Shown: in pieces, positions 1-9,605 of the stretch
Layout of the letters: every line of letters begins with the position of its first letter
Position numbering within the stretch: the stretch's first letter is position 1
Assembly (NCBI GenBank): GCA_037367355.1
Contig: CM074697.1
Coordinates: 4,154,001 to 4,218,000 of the forward strand
Reading direction: 5' to 3'
Length of the DNA: 64,000 nucleotides
Origin: Neoscytalidium dimidiatum
Lineage: Eukaryota; Ascomycota; Dothideomycetes; Botryosphaeriales; Botryosphaeriaceae
Made by a program: the position numbers and the translations under genes
The notes under the pieces: model-generated
The model's database searches: none
Told to the model about the DNA's origin: nothing
The model's input: only the letters and a program-made list of their open reading frames with translations

Positions 1-842
1 GCGATGAGGAAGCAGTGGTTGCCGTCAGACCACAGTCTCACGTTCCTGGACGACAGGTGGTAGTTGCCTCCATGCATCTTCTGGTGGTGGCCGTCATGGC
101 CATCGTGGTGCGGGGCCGGGGCGGGGGGGTTGTGCTGCTGTATCGGCTGCTGGTAGGGCGGCGGGGCATGGTGTTGTTGCTGATCGTGACGGCGGCGCTC
201 TTCCTCCTCGCGGCGGCGCCGATCTTCCTCTTCGCGGCGACGTCGTTCTTCCTCCTCGCGGCGGCGCTCCTCCTCCTTCTTCTTCTTCTCTTCTTCCTCC
301 TCCTTCTCGTGCTTCCGGTGGTGGGTGTAGGCCAGAGCGGCGCCTCCGAGGGCAACGCCCAGAGCGCCGGCAGCGCCGAACTTCAGCATCTTCTTCCTCC
401 TGGCCCTGTCCTCGTCGGCGGTGCGCTCCTCATCGCTCTCGTTGTCGGAGGGGTCGCTCTGGTCGTCCTCCTTGCCGTCCCAGCCGACCTCGTTGCGGTC
501 CTGCCACTCGACATGCTTGACGCGGAACTGGTTGCCGTCGCCGACGCAGACATCGTAGGCGCGGAGGGTCTTGCAGTTGATCTCGTCGGCGTAGATGGCG
601 TCAGCGTTCACGGTGTGGGCCGTGATGGAGCGGTGAGGCGGCTGGGGGTAGTTTTGGGGAAGGAGGGGCTCCCGCCTGGCGATCTGCGCCTTCTGGCATG
701 TGATGCGGCGGGCGTAGATGACGCGGGCATTGACGGTGGACGCGGTGACGGCCTGGGTGTAGAGATCGCCGCGGACGGTGTAGGACTGGCGGTGGATGGA
801 GCTCTGGCCGTCATCGACCACGGCAGACGGGTGGTTGCCCAT
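1..842 (-). CDS. Partial charged protein with a possible CVNH-like C-terminus (3' end outside window)
   Basis: The minus-strand frame is open from an ATG at 842 (context CCCAACATGG) to the left edge, so the gene is 3'-truncated by the window. The N-terminal part holds two copies of an imperfect motif, TVNARVIYARRITC and TVNADAIYADEINC. A Glu/Asp-rich stretch follows, then a Gly/Ala-rich hydrophobic segment that could span a membrane (about 320-390), then a long Glu/Arg/Lys-rich block and a His/Pro/Gln-rich linker. The last visible residues (GGNYHLSSRNVRLWSDGNHC) resemble the start of a cyanovirin-N homology (CVNH) domain as found in many fungal proteins. That assignment is by eye and only the first strands are visible. 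A plus-strand Leu-rich frame over the same bases is a shadow of the GAG/CGC-rich codons. No function can be assigned beyond possible carbohydrate binding. Confidence 0.55.
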   Translation of the reverse strand, partial: MGNHPSAVVDDGQSSIHRQSYTVRGDLYTQAVTASTVNARVIYARRITCQKAQIARREPLLPQNYPQPPHRSITAHTVNADAIYADEINCKTLRAYDVCVGDGNQFRVKHVEWQDRNEVGWDGKEDDQSDPSDNESDEERTADEDRARRKKMLKFGAAGALGVALGGAALAYTHHRKHEKEEEEEKKKKEEERRREEEERRRREEEDRRRREEEERRRHDQQQHHAPPPYQQPIQQHNPPAPAPHHDGHDGHHQKMHGGNYHLSSRNVRLWSDGNHCFLI

Positions 843-870
843 GTTGGGGAGGTGGCTGCTGGGCTGTAAG

Positions 871-894
871 TAGTAGTAGTAGTAGTAGTAGTAG
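871..894. repeat. (TAG)8 microsatellite
   Basis: Eight perfect TAG units lie just upstream of the minus-strand start codon at 842. On that strand they read CTA repeats ending in a CTTACAG that could be a 3' splice site of a 5'-UTR intron. Confidence 0.85.
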
Positions 895-2000
895 GTGGAG
901 TGACTCGTGAGAAAGCTGCAGCGTGGGGATCGGTTCTGCTGACGGAGGGAGAGGCAGAGGCGGAGGCAGGCTTTAAATGCACGAGCAGCTGGCGGAAGGC
1001 GGCACCGGCAGCTGCAGGCTGAGTCGACGCATGGTGAATTGTCAATCTATACAAACCTTCGAGGCGGCCGTGCGAGGGGCAGCTGTCAGCGTCCTTTGGC
1101 CAGCAGGCCAGCTCACCTGAAACTGGACCGAGCCAAAATGCCCGCTAGCTGTGGCTGTGCGGCGCTGTTGCGGACGCCATTCGACAGCCCGGCTCCACTG
1201 CGCCTCCGTGCGCCCGGATACCGGCAATTGTGGCTGTGCCCGCCCTCCGCCGGCCGCCAGCCGCCAGCCGCCAGCAGCCAACCGGCCAGACTGCGGGGCG
1301 GAGCGGAGCGATGGCGCCCATGTCGTGGCCGCTCCTCAGACGCCGGCGCCACCAGCTTCTCAGCTTGCCTGCGCGCGCTTCATGAGACTCTGCCGTGCCG
1401 CCGCCCTCCCCGCGCTGCCCTAACGAATTGTCCTGGCTTCTTCGCAGCCACAACCTCTTCCGGCAACGTGAAAACTCCCTGCTCCTGCTCTTGTCGGTCG
1501 GAAAGCATTTTGCCAGGAACAGGCCAAGCAAACGAAAACTTACTCTTACACACACTAGGCGAACTCAAATGCAAGACTCACCATGCACTTTGGAACTCAA
1601 AGCTTCCGCAGCGCCCCCGAACGTCCGCGATGCCTCAGTCCGTTCAGTCGCAGTTGCTGCCGGGCGGCTCTATAAAGCCCACCCCATCGGCAGGTCCAAT
1701 CTGGCCCGACTTGTGCTACTCTTGCGTCCTTGGCGTCCTTACTCGTTCCAGTAGGTCCCAAGACTGCCACGACTTGGTGTTCACCCGAGCCTCCTCACAA
1801 CTCTCTCATTATCTGTATTATCTCGGCATTGGATATTTGTCCCGCTTCCAAGATACGCAATGGCGTCGCGTTGATGTGCATGTTAAATAGTGGTTCCTGC
1901 ACCCCACGCCATGTCCGAGCAGCTTCTCGACAAGGCCCGAGACAGCTGGCTCTTCTCCCAGCGCCTCTTCTCGTTAGAGACGACTGCCAGTCTCGTCGAA
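895..2000. other. Intergenic region between divergent genes
   Basis: No convincing gene. Several overlapping frames are open because the stretch is GC-rich (near 1145-1350 there are short GCCGCCAGCC-type iterations). From 1700 to 1990 it becomes CT-rich, as in fungal promoters and 5' UTRs, and probably serves the carboxypeptidase gene starting at 2001. Confidence 0.6.
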
Positions 2001-3716
2001 ATGGTGAAGTCTCTGCTCTGGGTTGGCCTGTCGGTCCTGACTTCAGTTGAGGCCGTGACGTACGGCAACAACTGGGTCACCACTCGGAAGGACCCAAATG
2101 TCCTGGCCGCCCAGTTCCCCGCCCCAAACATCACTCTGTTGGCCCCTGCGTTCCTCTCTCCCGAGTCCGTTCCTGCAGCTTTTACCAATGGAACCGAAGG
2201 ACCCACCGATGATGCAGAGCTTGGTATGCTTGGTGCCGCCGCCGCGTGATTGCTTGAAGAATCAAGGGCTGATCAAGCTCCAGACTCCTTTGTCCGCTCC
2301 CTCGCGGATCGAAACGAATGGATAACCTACGCAGCCGCCGACTTTCTGTCCGAAGAGGGCCGCTCGTTCCCGTACGTCCTCCTGTCCTCTCCTGCGAGCT
2401 CGAACAGCTCCGCGAAGCTCCGCGTATGGCTTCAGGGCGGCGTCCACGGCAACGAGCCAGCGGGCGACCAATCCCTCCTGGCCCTGGTCGGCAAGATGGA
2501 CGCAAATCAGACCTGGGCTGCCAGTCTGCTTGAGAACCTAGACATTCTCGTGCTACCCCGCTACAACCCCGACGGCGTGGCCTACTTTCAGCGTACCCTC
2601 GCAACAAATTATGACCCCAACCGCGACCACGTCAAGTTGGCTCGCAAGCAGACCCGTGACATCAAGAGGCTGTTCAGCGAATTTGCTCCGCATGTGGCTG
2701 CGGACATGCACGAGTTCGGCGCCACGCGCCGGTACGGCCCCAACAGAAATCTGGTCTTGGCTGCGGACGCCTTGTACAGCGCGGCGAAGAACCTGAACAT
2801 CGACGCCGAGATTCGCAAGCTTTCGGAAGAGCTCTTCGCTACCAACATCGCCAGCCACCTGGAAGAACAGGGCTTCCGTTGGGACCCTTACATCACTAGC
2901 GAGACTCCATCCGGCTCGAACGCCACGATTGAACTATTGGAGGCTGGTAGTGATGCGAAAATTGGCCGCAATGCCATGGGTTTGACCCAGACCATCACTT
3001 TCCTCTGCGAGATGAGAGGCATCGGCATTGCTGACCAACATTTCAAGAGGCGGACTGCCACTGGCTTGGCAATGGTTGAGGCCATTGTTCAGACCGCTGC
3101 CGACAATTACGAACTTGTGTACGACACGGTCGAGAGTGCTATTGCGCGGTTTACCGACAGCCAACGCGACATTGTTGTTACGGACTACACGGTGGCTGAG
3201 GACTCAACATTTACCGTGATTGACGCCAACGATGGCTCGTTCATCCAACAGCCGGTTAAGTTCTCCTCGTAAGCAGTCATTCATTCAAGGATGCGAAACA
3301 GATGCTGACTCAGGAAAAGAACCACCCCAACTACTGCCAAACTTACGCGCTCGCGCCCCGAGGCTTATTTGATTCCACGGTCCTGGGCAGATGTTGCCGC
3401 CCGCCTCGAAGTCTTCGGTCTCCAGGTGGAAGAATTGCCCGAACCTTTCTCCGGAACGGTGCAAGTCTTGAATATCACCTCTGCGAAGCTCGAATCAACG
3501 TACTACGAGGGTGTTATTCGAGCTGAATTGACTTCTGAGGGTTTCGAGAAGGGCATTGAACTCCCGGCGGGGAGCTTCAGAGTCAGCACAAGGCAGAGAA
3601 ATGCTGCTTTGGCTTTCGCTGCTTTGGAGCCGGAGAATATTGACTCCTTCGCCGCGTTCAATATTATTCCGGTAGAAGCAGGTGACGAGTACCCCATCTT
3701 CCGCATTGTAAATTAA
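2001..3716 (+). CDS. Secreted M14-family zinc carboxypeptidase
   Basis: Exons 2001..2223, 2284..3268 and 3314..3716 give 536 residues. The first 18 or so residues ([18 protein letters not shown]) are a signal peptide, so the product is exported. Zinc and catalytic features of the M14 family are visible: HGNE in [12 protein letters not shown], the DMHEFG segment, and a late catalytic Glu in CEMRG. Intron 1 (60 nt, GTATGC..CTCCAG, branch CTGAT) removes an in-frame TGA at 2247. Intron 2 (45 nt, GTAAGC..CTCAG, branch CTGAC) removes a TAA at 3270 and joins KFSS to KRTTPTTAK, restoring the C-terminal domain ([15 protein letters not shown]). The start at 2001 was chosen over an upstream in-frame ATG at 1890 because it puts the signal peptide first. 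Expected role: extracellular removal of C-terminal amino acids from peptides. Confidence 0.88.
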
Positions 3717-3947
3717 GAGCTTCTGAAGCTCAGAATTTGACCCGATTTAATGTATGTCTACTGATCCCTATCTATATCACTCGATCTCGTCTAACAGCGA
3801 GTGAGTACTGAAGCCTTATACTACTTATCATGTGCACCTGAAAGTGGACATGCGCTTGACTAGCACACAGAGAGCAAGGCGTACACGTGACAAGCCATCC
3901 CAAACAGCCATGCCTGCCTTTCGTCGGATATCATACAAACCAGAGCC

Positions 3948-4067
3948 TGTTGGAGCAAAAACTCGTATGCATCTGTATTCGTTGTCTGTCTTCGTTTGGA
4001 AGAGAGCGAAGGAGCTAAACTACCCAGCCGCGGCGCTAGCGCCGCGCTAAGCGTACCTGCCATAACA
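3948..4067 (+). mobile_element. 120-bp solo-LTR-like element, copy 1
   Basis: The element begins TGTTGGAGC and ends GCCATAACA, so it has TG..CA termini. It is flanked by a perfect 5-bp direct repeat GAGCC (3943-3947 and 4068-4072). It carries a GC palindrome (GCGGCGCTAGCGCCGC). A second, inverted copy lies at 6392-6509. TG..CA ends with 5-bp target duplications are the hallmarks of LTR integration, so this is best read as a very short solo LTR or a TRIM-like element. No internal coding region is present. Confidence 0.75.
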
Positions 4068-4158
4068 GAGCCACCAGATCCCAGAAACATATACTGTCTC
4101 TTTGTAGAAACAGTTTGCCATAGCTTTGTTCATTCTATCCATGACCTGAAAGCCCCTC

Positions 4159-5561
4159 TCAAGTGCTTTCTTCTCTACGATGCGACCCGTAAGGGGCACT
4201 GGATCTCGCTGATCGAAGTCGTGTGAAAACAATCCACATCATCAGTGCCACAAAAGATAGAACTATTATCGCATACTGAAACACACCAATCCCAAGTCTT
4301 TGAATGACTGCTCCGATGCCGAAAGGGAGCAAAGCACCACCGACTTGGCCAACAGAGGCTGTAAAAGAGACCCCTGTGATATGACAGTCTTTCGGTAACG
4401 ATTGAGTCAAACGCACAACACCGGAAGGAAACAATGGGCCCATGAAGAAGCCAAGCATAGTGAAAGATAAAAGAGATGCGAGTTGAGTGTGTACGGTAGC
4501 AAACAGAAGATCGAGTAATAAGACGCAGAGAAGATAGACAAGAGTCGCCTGGCTTACACCGAACTTATCCGTCACCGACCCTAATGCAACCCTCCCAACG
4601 GCCATACCGGCCCAGAATCCGGAGGACGCTAGACTGGCTAGTGTGGGTGTCGCATGGCGAGCTCTTGTCATGAAAGATATGACCCAGCCCGACATCGCCG
4701 TCTCGGTACCAACGTACGCCAGGAAATACAAAGCAGACACCCAGACCGCGGGATTTGCCAACATGGCTTTGGCGTCGACTCGATAATGTCCTCGCCCTGA
4801 ATTTTCGGCGCGGCGGTACCTCGATGCATCCTCATATCTGAATGCAGACAAAAGGAGCACTAGCTCGATTGCCGATGCTCCAGCCTATCCAGAGCTACCG
4901 TCAGTTCAGCTGTTCTTGTGGATATGCGCAGGTAACATTTCTGAGAGCTCACCAGCACAAAATACCATTCATACCATTGCCTGCGACCAGCAGACACCAT
5001 TGTGGTAGCGAGAAGAGGTCCAACCGCAGCACCGATGGAGAATGACCCATGTAAGAGGCCCGAAACGGCGTTTGCGCTACTCATACTCGCCACCCAAGCA
5101 CACCACGATCCGTCCAGGAGCCCAGTTCCTGTCCCCATAGTTGTGAAGGCTACCAAGACGGCAGGGAAGGGAGGAGAGACGGCAATTGCCGTCGTTGAGA
5201 GCAAATGAAAGATCGGACCGAGTAACGCAACTCCTCTCTGACCAAATCGTGAGTGAATAAAGTTGTTGGCTTGTGCTGCAGGCAAGTAGCCCATGGGCGC
5301 GGCAAGAAAGATAAGGGAGACGTGTAGATCAGTGATGGCGTAGTGACGAGAAATATGTTGTAGCATCGCACCGACCGAGGAGCCCAAGAGGCCGAGGACG
5401 ACAAAAGAATAAGCCGCGGCTGTGATCCGGAGCGCAAAGACAGTTCGATCCTTTTTTCTAATGGGAGGATGCGCTTCATGCGGGGCATTGGGGCCAGGGA
5501 CATGCGGTGCCGAATGTCCGAGCAGGGGCGACGCCTCATCCGAGGCGCGTTGTGGTGACAT
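4159..5561 (-). CDS. Major facilitator superfamily transporter
   Basis: Exons on the minus strand are 5561..4953 and 4884..4159, separated by a 68-nt intron (GTGAGC..GATAG). The product is 444 residues. Splicing joins WYFVL to AGASAIELVLLLSAF and continues the membrane fold; unspliced, both halves would end early. After a hydrophilic N-terminus of about 45 residues the protein shows about 12 hydrophobic segments with a central loop near residue 220, the usual MFS layout. The substrate cannot be told from the sequence. The gene sits between the two inverted solo-LTR-like elements. The intergenic region upstream (5562-6391) is long and featureless. A fucose-permease-like or small-metabolite carrier is possible but only a guess. 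Confidence 0.85.
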
Positions 5562-6391
5562 ACTGCGACCTAGAGATCATGAAATGAGAGCCAGAAGAAA
5601 GAATTGTGGATGGCTGGGTGTATGTATGAAGGCGGGTGGATGTCGCTGCCGTTGCAGCGAGAGGATAGTTGCGGGTAGATCCCCGGACCGACATTCAACC
5701 TGTCAGGAAGCGGCCTTCCAGCATTGGCGCGTTCAACAGTCTCCTTGCCTTCTTATCGCTACGAACAGTTTGCACGCCACGTCGGTTGCGTACACGCAGC
5801 CCATCTACGCTCCACATTAAAGAGATGGTGGGGTACCGGGGTAAGTGACTCCAGTCTTAGTCAGCAAAATCCCCATCTATTTTTGCGGCTTGGCCACGTC
5901 ACGCCTCCACACGACTCCGCCAGCGGCCAAAGCGGGAATATCGTGAGATATAATCCGGCTTGGATTGCTGAATGGAGTGCGACCTGGATAGCGCCAGACA
6001 CCGCCCGCACCATCGGGGCTGAGCTATCTTACGGCTTTAACGATATGCCCCGCTTCATAGATTGTGGGTTTCACAGGGAATTGACACGAAGATCTGTACT
6101 GTCCAAGGGCAGGGTTCTTGCCAAAAACTGATAAATGCTGCTAGCGTTAAGTGGCTTATCCGCCGGGATACCTGCAACAGTCCAGTAACGGTCACGGTTC
6201 AAATTATCTGGAATTTATCTACTCGTATTATTATCCGGCGCTGGTAGGCAAGTCAATCAGTCTGTTCGTCTGGTTCAAACGCATCAACGTCACATTGAAC
6301 TTTGCAAGGCTGAGTGTATCATTTCCGGACCGAATGTTATTATGGATCGGGGTAATGCAGGTGATTAAACCAGACGTCTTTCCACTGTAGA
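5562..6391. other. Intergenic, no gene seen
   Basis: Open frames here are short and lack recognisable domains or coding-like composition. It probably contains the MFS promoter next to 5562. Confidence 0.6.
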
Positions 6392-6509
6392 TGTTATGGC
6401 AAGTACGCTTAGCGCGGCGCTAGCGCCGCTGGGTAGTTTAGCTCCTCCGCTCTTTCAGACAGAACGAGCAGACAACGAATACAGATGCATACGAGTTTTT
6501 GCTCCAACA
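6392..6509 (-). mobile_element. 118-bp solo-LTR-like element, copy 2 (inverted)
   Basis: The reverse complement of this copy matches 3948-4067 with a few substitutions and small indels. Termini are TGTTATGGC..CTCCAACA, flanked by a perfect 5-bp direct repeat GTAGA (6387-6391 and 6510-6514). The target duplication differs from that of copy 1, so the two are independent insertions rather than the two ends of one element. Confidence 0.75.
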
Positions 6510-6514
6510 GTAGA

Positions 6515-7069
6515 CGTGTCCAGTCAGATTGTGCCCTTTGCTGACACTGGCATTCCGCAGTGCATCACGGAATGGCTGATGCTTAGAACCAGCTCAGCAT
6601 GGATAGCCTCAATGGCAAGGACAGAAACGGTGCCCTTTCCACAAGCCGGTCAGCGACAATACTGCCAGAATTTCCTCCTGCGTTGAAGCCAATTTGAAGA
6701 CTCGGAGTGGTAATGTTGAGAACTGCCTCGAATAACGATAAAGTCGTCTCTTAGGCTTCCCCGAGCACCTGATAGGCTTGGAAGCCAGTTGCAGATTCTC
6801 TTGACCCCTTCCATAGTCCCAATCCTCTGGAAAAGTGAACATGAGACAGCAGCAATTACGATCAATCGGGAGAATATCGTGCTTAAGTATCACCCAGAAG
6901 TCACAGTCTGCCATAAGCCTTATGAACTTGATTTGTATTTGTAATTTCACATCAGTATCACAATGCAAGCGGCGTATCTCCGACCAGGTAGCTGATGGGA
7001 CAGTTTCGATGCTTCAGCCAGTTTACCACCATCGCTTCTTCTTAACCCTTTTCAGCACCTTCGTATTCC
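6515..7069. other. Intergenic, no gene seen
   Basis: Short frames only; nothing recognisable before the 5S rRNA gene. Confidence 0.55.
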
Positions 7070-7188
7070 ACGTACGATCACAGGTTGCAGAAAGCAGGGC
7101 TTCCCGTTCGCTCAGCCGTACTTAAGCTGGAAACCGGTCAATTAGTACTCAAGTGGGTGACCATTGGGGAATCCTGACTGTTGTACGT
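7070..7188 (+). rRNA. 5S ribosomal RNA
   Basis: The 119-nt segment matches the fungal 5S plan. Its 5' end ACGTAC pairs perfectly with the 3' end GTACGT to form helix I. It contains the highly conserved block GGGCTTCCCGTTCGCTCAGC followed by CGTACTTAAGC, which includes the internal Pol III control region, and GTGGGTGACCA with GAATCC in the 3' half. Helix II (GGTTGCAG with CTGGAAACC) still pairs though its bases differ from the usual fungal sequence, which argues for selection on structure. A T run follows directly. Single 5S genes scattered among protein genes are normal in Pezizomycotina. A recent pseudogene cannot be excluded. Confidence 0.88.
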
Positions 7189-7195
7189 TTTTTTT
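7188..7195 (+). terminator. Pol III T-run terminator of the 5S gene
   Basis: Eight T residues start at the last base of the 5S gene, the usual RNA polymerase III termination signal. Confidence 0.8.
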
Positions 7196-8394
7196 ATTTT
7201 TCTCATGTACCGAAGCACCGCGGAATGTCCGAAAAAAGGCCCGCCCCACCATCTCTTGGAAGTCCCTGCTCTACTTCTCCAAGCGCGCCAGGAAAGACTG
7301 GTTTTATAGCACCCAAGAATATTCATCTCGTGCGTAGCCACTCATGAGTCTACCATTTACAGTCCTTTGCTGGTTGTTGGTTGAATCAATCACGGCGCAA
7401 TACTGACTAAAAGAAAAATCCCCGGCCACGAATTGAAGCTGTTACTCATGGGAAATCACGGCAATGAGACAGAACATCTCTGAAATGAAGTTTTGCGAAG
7501 CTCAACATCGACAACCTGTGGATACGAAATATCAAGATTGTACCGTTCAGAGCTAAGCAACACGTGGCTTACCTACGACCATGACATCATTGTGTTACTA
7601 GGAATCATCCCCGAACTCTTACCTCTAGCAAATAAGCGTTCATATCAACGTTTCTCACACCAAAAAGGATTAGTAAGCTCCCTTTAGATGTGTCTTAAGG
7701 CCTTGGTAACACGGACGTTACTTGGGTCATGCGCACGGGCAATCTCCAGTGAGATTAATTGGTAACATTCTTGGAAGCACTTGTATGTCTTACTGAGAAT
7801 GATCTGGGAGATCTGCAATGGTGGAGAAGGTATTCACACGTAGTGAGCATGAAGCACGTGGATGTACTGGAAACTAACATCTGCAGCAGAATATTCGAAT
7901 GCATTTGCATCAAACGATAGGCCTCGCCTATCAGCAAACCTACCCGAACTGAGATCCCGATCCCTGCACCGGACTGATTCTCCTCACCACCCACAACCTG
8001 ACGTTTCCGATGCTTGCATCGCCGCATGATTTCCATGTTCCAATGCCACTAGTCACGAACTCGGATCGACTGCCCAGACCTGCTCCACCCAGCAGCCTGC
8101 ACATCCGCAGGATCAGGTACCCGAATGGGGTAAGCTGAATGAGACCACCGCGTGGTCAGATATGCACCAACGAAGACATTCTCAATCTGTATCATTTCTA
8201 GAAGGGCCATGTTTTCCTCGGCTAGACTGTGAATATACGACCCCGGAAACGAGATGAAACCTTGACATCTCGACGTGCTATTCATGCTGCTGCATAAGTA
8301 CTCTACGATATCACAGGTGTAAGGCATTTCCAACAGTTGCTAACAGAATTCGAGTCTTGCACATCGTTGAGTACAGCCACTCGTAATATTCGAT
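7196..8394. other. Intergenic, no gene seen
   Basis: No frame with recognisable domains on either strand. Moderately AT-rich. Confidence 0.55.
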
Positions 8395-8665
8395 CTGACA
8401 ATCACCAAAATCGACGCTTTCCAGGTCGACCTGCCTTATGCTGGCGGTGTCTATCATCTCTCCGGAGGTTGGTAATACACATCTTTCGACGCCACCATTG
8501 TTCGCATAACCACCAACACCGGAATCGAGGGCTGGGGAGAAAGCACTCCGATCGGATCTACTTATGTTGCTTCTCACGCACTCGGCGTCAGGGCAGGCAT
8601 CGCTGAAATCGCACCCAAATTGATAGGACTAGACCCACGAAGGATGGACCGCATTAACGACACCA
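8395..8665 (+). pseudogene. Relic of a mandelate racemase/muconate lactonizing (enolase superfamily) gene
   Basis: The frame reads ITKIDAFQVDLPYAGGVYHL, then SFDATIVRITTNTGIEGWGE, then HALGVRAGIAEIAPKLIGLD and DRINDTMD. This is the N-terminal capping domain typical of the MR/MLE subgroup. The expected start codon is CTG at 8395 (ATG lost), there is an in-frame TAA at 8473-8475, and homology stops after about 8665, before the TIM barrel with its catalytic Lys and metal-binding acidic residues. The frame stays open to 8850 but that tail is not recognisable. It is a truncated, non-functional remnant; the parent may have been a sugar-acid or hydroxyproline dehydratase (inference). Confidence 0.8.
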
Positions 8666-8850
8666 TGGATGCCGGCATGATCGGCCTGAAAATGGGAAGT
8701 GATGTCCGTGTCGAAGTATTTGGTGACGAGTACAATAGAGGAGTAAGGAGAGCGGTTACCAAAAGTGCCTCGCTTGGCTATGCGCGAGCGTTTGTGACCC
8801 GTGGCGTTGGCAAGGAATTTGACACGTGTGGTGTGGGACCACAAGCATAG

Positions 8851-9148
8851 ATGGAGAGCATTAGCACAAGTGCGGTCCAGGGCACGATGTAAAAGGGATG
8901 TTCGAGTTGAGCGTGCTTGGGATATTTAAACTGCCTGCCTGCTCTTCAAAGTAATCCCCTCCTCCCACGTGACGTGTATGAAGCTATCAGGTATGAGACA
9001 TGCGGAGGTGACCCGACTGGTCAAATCAGCTGAGTACGAGATAGTAGAATGAGACGTTATATAAAGTTACGGGGAACCCATTGTGTTTTTCTTTTCATTT
9101 TGAGTCACAATATAATATTCTTTATTTCCTGCCATCTGAACTTACAGC
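8851..9148 (+). promoter_or_regulatory. Candidate promoter with TATA box
   Basis: A TTATATAAAG element at 9057-9066 lies about 85 bp before the ATG at 9149. Confidence 0.35.
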
Positions 9149-9448
9149 ATGGGAGCGGATCATCTGTCGACTAAGGCAAGCAACGGGATTGCCGCGAGCC
9201 ATCCCTTACATCGCAAGTCCATTGACCCAGCCGACATCGAGGAAAGAAAGGAGAAAATCTTGCACTCTCTGTCGAAGCGCACTACTTCTGCGAAAGAGAA
9301 ATACCAAGCGCAGGTTGTTGCAGCAGCGCGAGAAGATCTCTTTGAGAACAGTCGGCGTATGATTCGCCACCTCTCTGTCAAAGTTATCCTTGACGACTAT
9401 GACAAAGAAGATAGAAAGGCTCCAAGGATGAGGAAGACATACACATGA
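9149..9448 (+). CDS. Small charged hypothetical protein
   Basis: An uninterrupted 99-residue frame with a good start context (CAGCATGGG) and a TATA-like box upstream. The product is rich in Lys, Arg, Glu and Ala (for example IDPADIEERKEKILHSLSKR) and looks largely alpha-helical. There is no signal peptide or membrane segment. No family is recognised. It converges on the DUF7924-like gene (stop at 9606). Coding status rests on length, composition and upstream context only. Confidence 0.4.
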   Translation: MGADHLSTKASNGIAASHPLHRKSIDPADIEERKEKILHSLSKRTTSAKEKYQAQVVAAAREDLFENSRRMIRHLSVKVILDDYDKEDRKAPRMRKTYT

Positions 9449-9605
9449 TGTAATACTAGCTAGCTTACTCGTTTCTCCAGATGACAAGCCGCGCAAAGCC
9501 AACCACCCAAAAAAGAATAATCCAATGAAGGAACTGAACATGAAGCAAATGTGTAGTCGGAAAAGACTAGAATAATTATTGAGCATCTTATACTAGGATC
9601 TAATT

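Noticed and set aside
15..869. 284-codon plus-strand Leu/Val-rich frame that looks like a membrane protein
   Set aside because: It is the complement of a GAG/CGC-rich minus-strand gene; the hydrophobic runs come from reverse-reading Glu and Arg codons.
1039..1890. 283-codon plus-strand frame
   Set aside because: Overlaps several other long frames in GC-rich DNA, has no domain, and lies in a promoter-like stretch.
2247..2272. Apparent in-frame stop splitting the carboxypeptidase
   Set aside because: A 60-nt intron (2224-2283) with a good donor, branch point and acceptor removes it and keeps the frame.
3948..6509. Single DNA transposon with 120-bp terminal inverted repeats carrying the MFS gene
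   Set aside because: Each copy has its own different 5-bp target duplication, so they are independent insertions.
6396..6686. Plus-strand 96-codon frame
   Set aside because: Most of it is the solo-LTR-like repeat and its flank.
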